Shown: in pieces, positions 6,563 to 8,960 of the stretch
Layout: each line of letters opens with the position of its first letter
Numbering within the stretch: position 1 is the first letter of the stretch
Source of the DNA: Oscillospiraceae bacterium
GTDB taxonomy: Bacteria; Bacillota; Clostridia; Oscillospirales; Oscillospiraceae
Assembly (NCBI GenBank): GCA_009776905.1
Contig: WRMX01000121.1
Coordinates: forward strand, 1-8,960
Length of the DNA stretch: 8,960 bases
Direction: 5' to 3'
Made by a program: the position numbers and the translations under genes
Notes under the pieces: model-generated
Told to the model about the DNA's origin: nothing
Database searches by the model: none
The model's input: the letters and a program-made list of their open reading frames with translations, nothing else

Positions 6563-7948
6563 TTACATCATGCCGCCGTCGCCGATCTCGGTGGCCTCGC
6601 GGGAGAGCTTGCCCGCGACAGCTTTTTTCTTCCATCCGCCCGTGAAATAGCGGGTGTACGTGATGGTGATCGCCACCGTCCAGCCGATAGGCGTGCTCAC
6701 CCATGCTGCGTTATAACCCAGCACTCCGAAATGGACGAGCGTATATGCGGCGACGATTTGCGTGACGAGCGCCGAGAGCGTCGTCGCAGATTGCAGCACC
6801 GTGTCGCCGGAGCCTTGCAGGACGCCGCCCAATGTCATGTAGCAGCAGAACATCCATATGAACATCGCGAGGAACCTGATCTGCTCTTTGCCGACCGTCA
6901 GGGCGTTGCCCGATAGCCCAAACAGAGTTATGACCGAGCCGGCGAATATATACATGAAAATGCACATTGCCACGGTTATAGACAATGACATCAGAATTGT
7001 CTTATGGAAGCCACGCCTGACGCGGTCGAGCTTGCCCGCGCCCATGTTCTGGCCCGTGAAGGTCGCGAGCCCGGACTGGAACCCCATTATCGGGATGTAC
7101 AGGAAGTTGTTCAGCCTGGTGGCTGCGCCATATGCGGCCATTATGCCGGGCGCCTCGATGCTGAAAGTGTTGACGAGCCGCTGCATCGAGCCTTGCCCTA
7201 TGGAGACGACGCTTTGCTGGATCGCGATGGGCAGGCCGAGCTTCGTCATCGTCTTTGATATCTTGCCGTCCCAATGCTCGCCTGATTTGACGAACGGGAA
7301 CTTCCTGCGCAGATAGACATACGAGACGGAGGCGCAGACGACTTGCGCGATGACGGTCGCGATGGCGGCGCCCGCGACGTCCCAATGGAAGACGACGACA
7401 AAGGTCAGGTCCAGGATCGTGTTGAGAACAGTCGCGATGACGAGGAAGAAGAGGATCGCCTTGGAGTCGCCCAGCCCGCGCAGCATTGCGGCGATGCTGT
7501 TGTATATGAACTGGAAGAAGAGGCCGAGCGCGTATATGCGGAAATATGTGATTGAATATTGGATTACGCCGTCGGGCACGTTGAGCACGGCCCTCAGTAT
7601 GAGCGGCGCGACGAGGAAGCTTACAACCATGAGCGCGAGCCCAAGGGTGCCAAGCAGGAGCAGCGCGGTGTCTATCGCCACGGGGAGCTTGTCGTGCTTG
7701 CCGGCGCCGAAGTATTGGGAGACGACGATGCCGACCCCGACGGACAGGCCCATTGCGAACGACAGGAAGAAGAAGGTCAGCGGCTGGCACGTGGCGACGC
7801 CGGAGAAAGCGCTTTCGCTCACGAATTGTCCGACGATGATGCCGTCGACGGTGTTGTATAGTTGCTGCAGCAGGTTTCCGGCCATTATCGGCAGAGTGAA
7901 TAGCAGTATTTGTTTCCACTCGATGCCGGTAGTCATGTCTTTTTTCAC
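6563..7948 (-). CDS. MATE family efflux transporter
   Basis: A 461-residue integral membrane protein with about 12 hydrophobic helices and the two-fold internal repeat of MATE transporters, which export cationic drugs or metabolites using H+ or Na+ gradients. The N-half opens with T-L-P-I-M-A-G-N-L-L-Q-Q-L-Y-N-T-V-D (18-35) and ends its second helix with V-S-Q-Y-F-G-A-G-K (76-84). The C-half repeats this as G-L-P-I-A-I-Q-Q (238-245) and T-G-Q-N-M-G-A-G-K (298-306). It most resembles the many Clostridia MATE proteins; the substrate cannot be read from sequence. The start is a GTG at 7948, with AAAAGG 9-10 nt upstream; the in-frame ATG at codon 5 lies too far from that site. It ends with a short basic and acidic tail. 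Confidence 0.95.
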   Translation of the reverse strand: MKKDMTTGIEWKQILLFTLPIMAGNLLQQLYNTVDGIIVGQFVSESAFSGVATCQPLTFFFLSFAMGLSVGVGIVVSQYFGAGKHDKLPVAIDTALLLLGTLGLALMVVSFLVAPLILRAVLNVPDGVIQYSITYFRIYALGLFFQFIYNSIAAMLRGLGDSKAILFFLVIATVLNTILDLTFVVVFHWDVAGAAIATVIAQVVCASVSYVYLRRKFPFVKSGEHWDGKISKTMTKLGLPIAIQQSVVSIGQGSMQRLVNTFSIEAPGIMAAYGAATRLNNFLYIPIMGFQSGLATFTGQNMGAGKLDRVRRGFHKTILMSLSITVAMCIFMYIFAGSVITLFGLSGNALTVGKEQIRFLAMFIWMFCCYMTLGGVLQGSGDTVLQSATTLSALVTQIVAAYTLVHFGVLGYNAAWVSTPIGWTVAITITYTRYFTGGWKKKAVAGKLSREATEIGDGGMM

Positions 7949-8022
7949 AGTTTCGCACCTTTTCCTTTTATGTTACGGCATGGGATATGTTGCATTGCCT
8001 GTTTCCCGGGCATTGAGCGTAG

Positions 8023-8043
8023 GGGCGAGGCTTGCCCTCGCCC
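8023..8043. repeat. GC-rich hairpin between the DUF975 and MATE genes
   Basis: GGGCGAGG (8023-8030) and CCTCGCCC (8036-8043) form a perfect 8-bp stem with a 5-nt loop. It is preceded by GTAG, as GTAGGGGCG precedes the stems in the 5448-5738 repeat when that is read on the minus strand. It thus belongs to the same family of GTAGGGGCG...CGCCC intergenic hairpins, in opposite orientation. No T-run follows on the minus strand, so it is not a classic terminator. Confidence 0.65.
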
Positions 8044-8072
8044 ATTTACCTTTGTGGAACCCCCACGTTAAG

Positions 8073-8786
8073 TCACGTTGAAATGTCGCTGATGAGGCGG
8101 TTATAGTACGCCGCGCGGGTCAGGCACAGGTAGGGCATCAGGAAAATTGAAATTACAGGCAGATTGACGGGCACGGGGAGAAAGTATGCCACGGCGATGT
8201 CCGCGATGAACCAGCCCAGAAACGACATGTCAAGAATAAAGAGGTCGGTCTTGTTGCGCCGCATAAGTTTCCTTGACTCGCCGATGCATTGGAAAACGCC
8301 TTTCCTTGGGTCGTCGAACAAGATGTAGACGGCCTGCCTGTATCTGTAATGCGCCGCGATGCCGGGGAATATGAAGAGCAGCGACCACAGGAAGACGAGG
8401 GCGGATGTTACGACGTGGATTGCTACTATCTTGCCGAAATACAGAAAGCCGTTCATCAGGTCCTTGTACTCTGCGCCTTGCTCGCGGGATATTTTTAGCG
8501 TGTAGCTGAGGAAGCCTGCGTTTATTATCGGAGCGGCGAGCCATAATAGGACGTAGAATGGCAGGCCTGTCGGCCTGAGGTACGAGAAGATCGTGTTCAG
8601 GTTTTGGTATTTGCCGGCTGCCAGCTGGTCCAAGTAGCGCCCATATGCATCTGCCGTGCCGGGCAGGCGGTATCGCAGCTCCGACATGATTGTCGTGATG
8701 GCGACGAAGATTATGGCTGTTATGAATATGCGCGGCGCGTTGGCGCGCATTTGGCCGCGCGCGCCGGCCTTGAGCACGGACACCAT
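8073..8786 (-). CDS. DUF975 family membrane protein
   Basis: A 238-residue integral membrane protein of the DUF975 family, common in Bacillota and of unknown function. Hydrophobic segments lie near 14-31, 68-86, 108-137 and 184-222. The family hallmark block is clear: Y-R-Y-R-Q-A-V-Y-I-L (about 141-150), then C-I-G-E-S-R-K-L-M (about 162-170), T-D-L-F-I-L-D-M-S-F-L-G-W (about 175-187), and near the C-terminus P-Y-L-C-L-T-R-A-A-Y-Y-N. The longest open frame begins at an ATG at 8807, but its next codons contain the ribosome binding site; GGAGG at 8794-8798 is 7 nt before the ATG at 8786, and the promoter -10 at 8817-8825 would leave almost no leader for the upstream ATG. I therefore start at 8786. 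Confidence 0.88.
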   Translation of the reverse strand: MVSVLKAGARGQMRANAPRIFITAIIFVAITTIMSELRYRLPGTADAYGRYLDQLAAGKYQNLNTIFSYLRPTGLPFYVLLWLAAPIINAGFLSYTLKISREQGAEYKDLMNGFLYFGKIVAIHVVTSALVFLWSLLFIFPGIAAHYRYRQAVYILFDDPRKGVFQCIGESRKLMRRNKTDLFILDMSFLGWFIADIAVAYFLPVPVNLPVISIFLMPYLCLTRAAYYNRLISDIST

Positions 8787-8793
8787 CGCTCGT

Positions 8794-8798
8794 CCTCC
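8794..8798 (-). promoter_or_regulatory. Ribosome binding site deciding the DUF975 start
   Basis: GGAGG on the minus strand, 7 nt before the ATG at 8786. It lies inside the longest open frame, so the seven extra codons from 8807 are probably untranslated leader. Confidence 0.75.
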
Positions 8799-8816
8799 GG
8801 AGTTCATTTTTCTGCC

Positions 8817-8825
8817 AGTATATCA
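8817..8825 (-). promoter_or_regulatory. Extended -10 promoter of the DUF975 gene
   Basis: TGATATACT on the minus strand: a TG-n extension followed by TATACT (5 of 6 to TATAAT), about 30 nt before the ATG at 8786. The -35 position is only weakly matched (TATGTT at a 17-bp spacing), as is usual for extended -10 promoters. The transcript would start near 8810, leaving a leader of about 24 nt that contains the GGAGG. Confidence 0.55.
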
Positions 8826-8885
8826 TACGCGCAAATAAAAACATAGTATCTGTTCAGTGCCTTGCGCTCGGCAGACGTTTTTTTT

Positions 8886-8921
8886 GCTTCATTTGTGCTC
8901 AAATGAGGCATCCTTGCCTCA
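8886..8921. repeat. Two overlapping, mutually exclusive hairpins near the window edge
   Basis: GCTTCATTTG (8886-8895) pairs with CAAATGAGGC (8900-8909), a 10-bp stem with one G-T pair and a 4-nt loop. TGAGGCA (8904-8910) also pairs perfectly with TGCCTCA (8915-8921) around a 4-nt loop. The two stems share 8904-8909, so only one can form. In addition CTTCATTT at 8887-8894 recurs inverted as AAATGAAG at 8953-8960, the last bases of the window. The poly-T at 8878-8885 is on the wrong side for a terminator of either hairpin on the plus strand. No gene is supportable in 8826-8960. Confidence 0.6.
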
Positions 8922-8960
8922 GTTTCGCACCGCTCCGCCTCCTTGCTGCGCTAAATGAAG

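Noticed and set aside
7002..7958. 318-codon minus-strand open frame overlapping the MATE gene in another frame
   Set aside because: Arg/His/Ala-rich translation typical of an out-of-frame reading of a GC-rich gene; the MATE frame has strong family signatures along its whole length.
7949..8072. Riboswitch upstream of the MATE gene
   Set aside because: The gap of 124 nt holds one simple hairpin and no recognisable guanidine, SAM, purine or other riboswitch core.
8878..8886. Poly-T tract as an intrinsic terminator
   Set aside because: The T-run precedes, rather than follows, the hairpins on the plus strand, and becomes an A-run on the minus strand.
8903..8960. Plus-strand open frame from ATG at 8903 running off the window
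   Set aside because: Only 19 codons, no ribosome binding site, and it lies within the palindromic element; cannot be supported.

Overview
The window carries seven complete protein-coding genes, all on the minus strand, so transcription runs from right to left: a DUF975 membrane protein, a MATE-type exporter, a YfbR-like 5'-deoxynucleotidase, a small ACT-domain protein (UPF0237), its usual neighbour UPF0210/DUF711, a fused MacB-type ABC transporter, and a DUF169 protein. No rRNA, tRNA, CRISPR array, transposase, integrase or phage gene was seen. The mix of families (DUF975, the UPF0237/UPF0210 pair, fused ATPase-permease ABC proteins with a large ectodomain, a TTG and a GTG start, AGGAGG-type ribosome binding sites) and the moderately high GC point to a Bacillota/Clostridia genome, possibly an uncultured gut or anaerobic lineage. 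That placement is inference.

Layout, in transcription order. 8826-8960: an edge region with overlapping palindromes and no supportable gene. 8073-8786: DUF975, with an extended -10 promoter at 8817-8825. 7949-8072: a gap holding a GC-rich hairpin. 6563-7948: MATE exporter with a GTG start. 6381-6562: a gap with one copy of a 38-nt dispersed repeat. 5766-6380: yfbR, followed directly by a hairpin. 5444-5738: about 2.4 copies of a 122-125 nt tandem repeat with hairpins and G-runs. 5161-5430: ACT protein. 5014-5160: a gap with the other copy of the 38-nt repeat. 3655-5013: UPF0210. 3456-3654: a mosaic intergenic region with a duplicated gene tail, 12-nt tandem repeats, a 43-bp dyad and a PhoP-box-like direct repeat. 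813-3449: ABC transporter with a TTG start. 18-779: DUF169, 33 nt downstream of the transporter.

Functionally this looks like an ordinary chromosomal segment. Two gene pairs look linked: the ACT protein with UPF0210 (same order as the conserved pair in other bacteria), and the ABC transporter with DUF169 (short gap, strong ribosome binding site). YfbR acts in deoxynucleotide turnover; MATE and the ABC protein are membrane exporters or extruders of unknown substrate. I do not see a clearly new multi-gene system. The most unusual material is intergenic: the 3456-3675 regulatory and duplication mosaic and the 5448-5738 repeat block.
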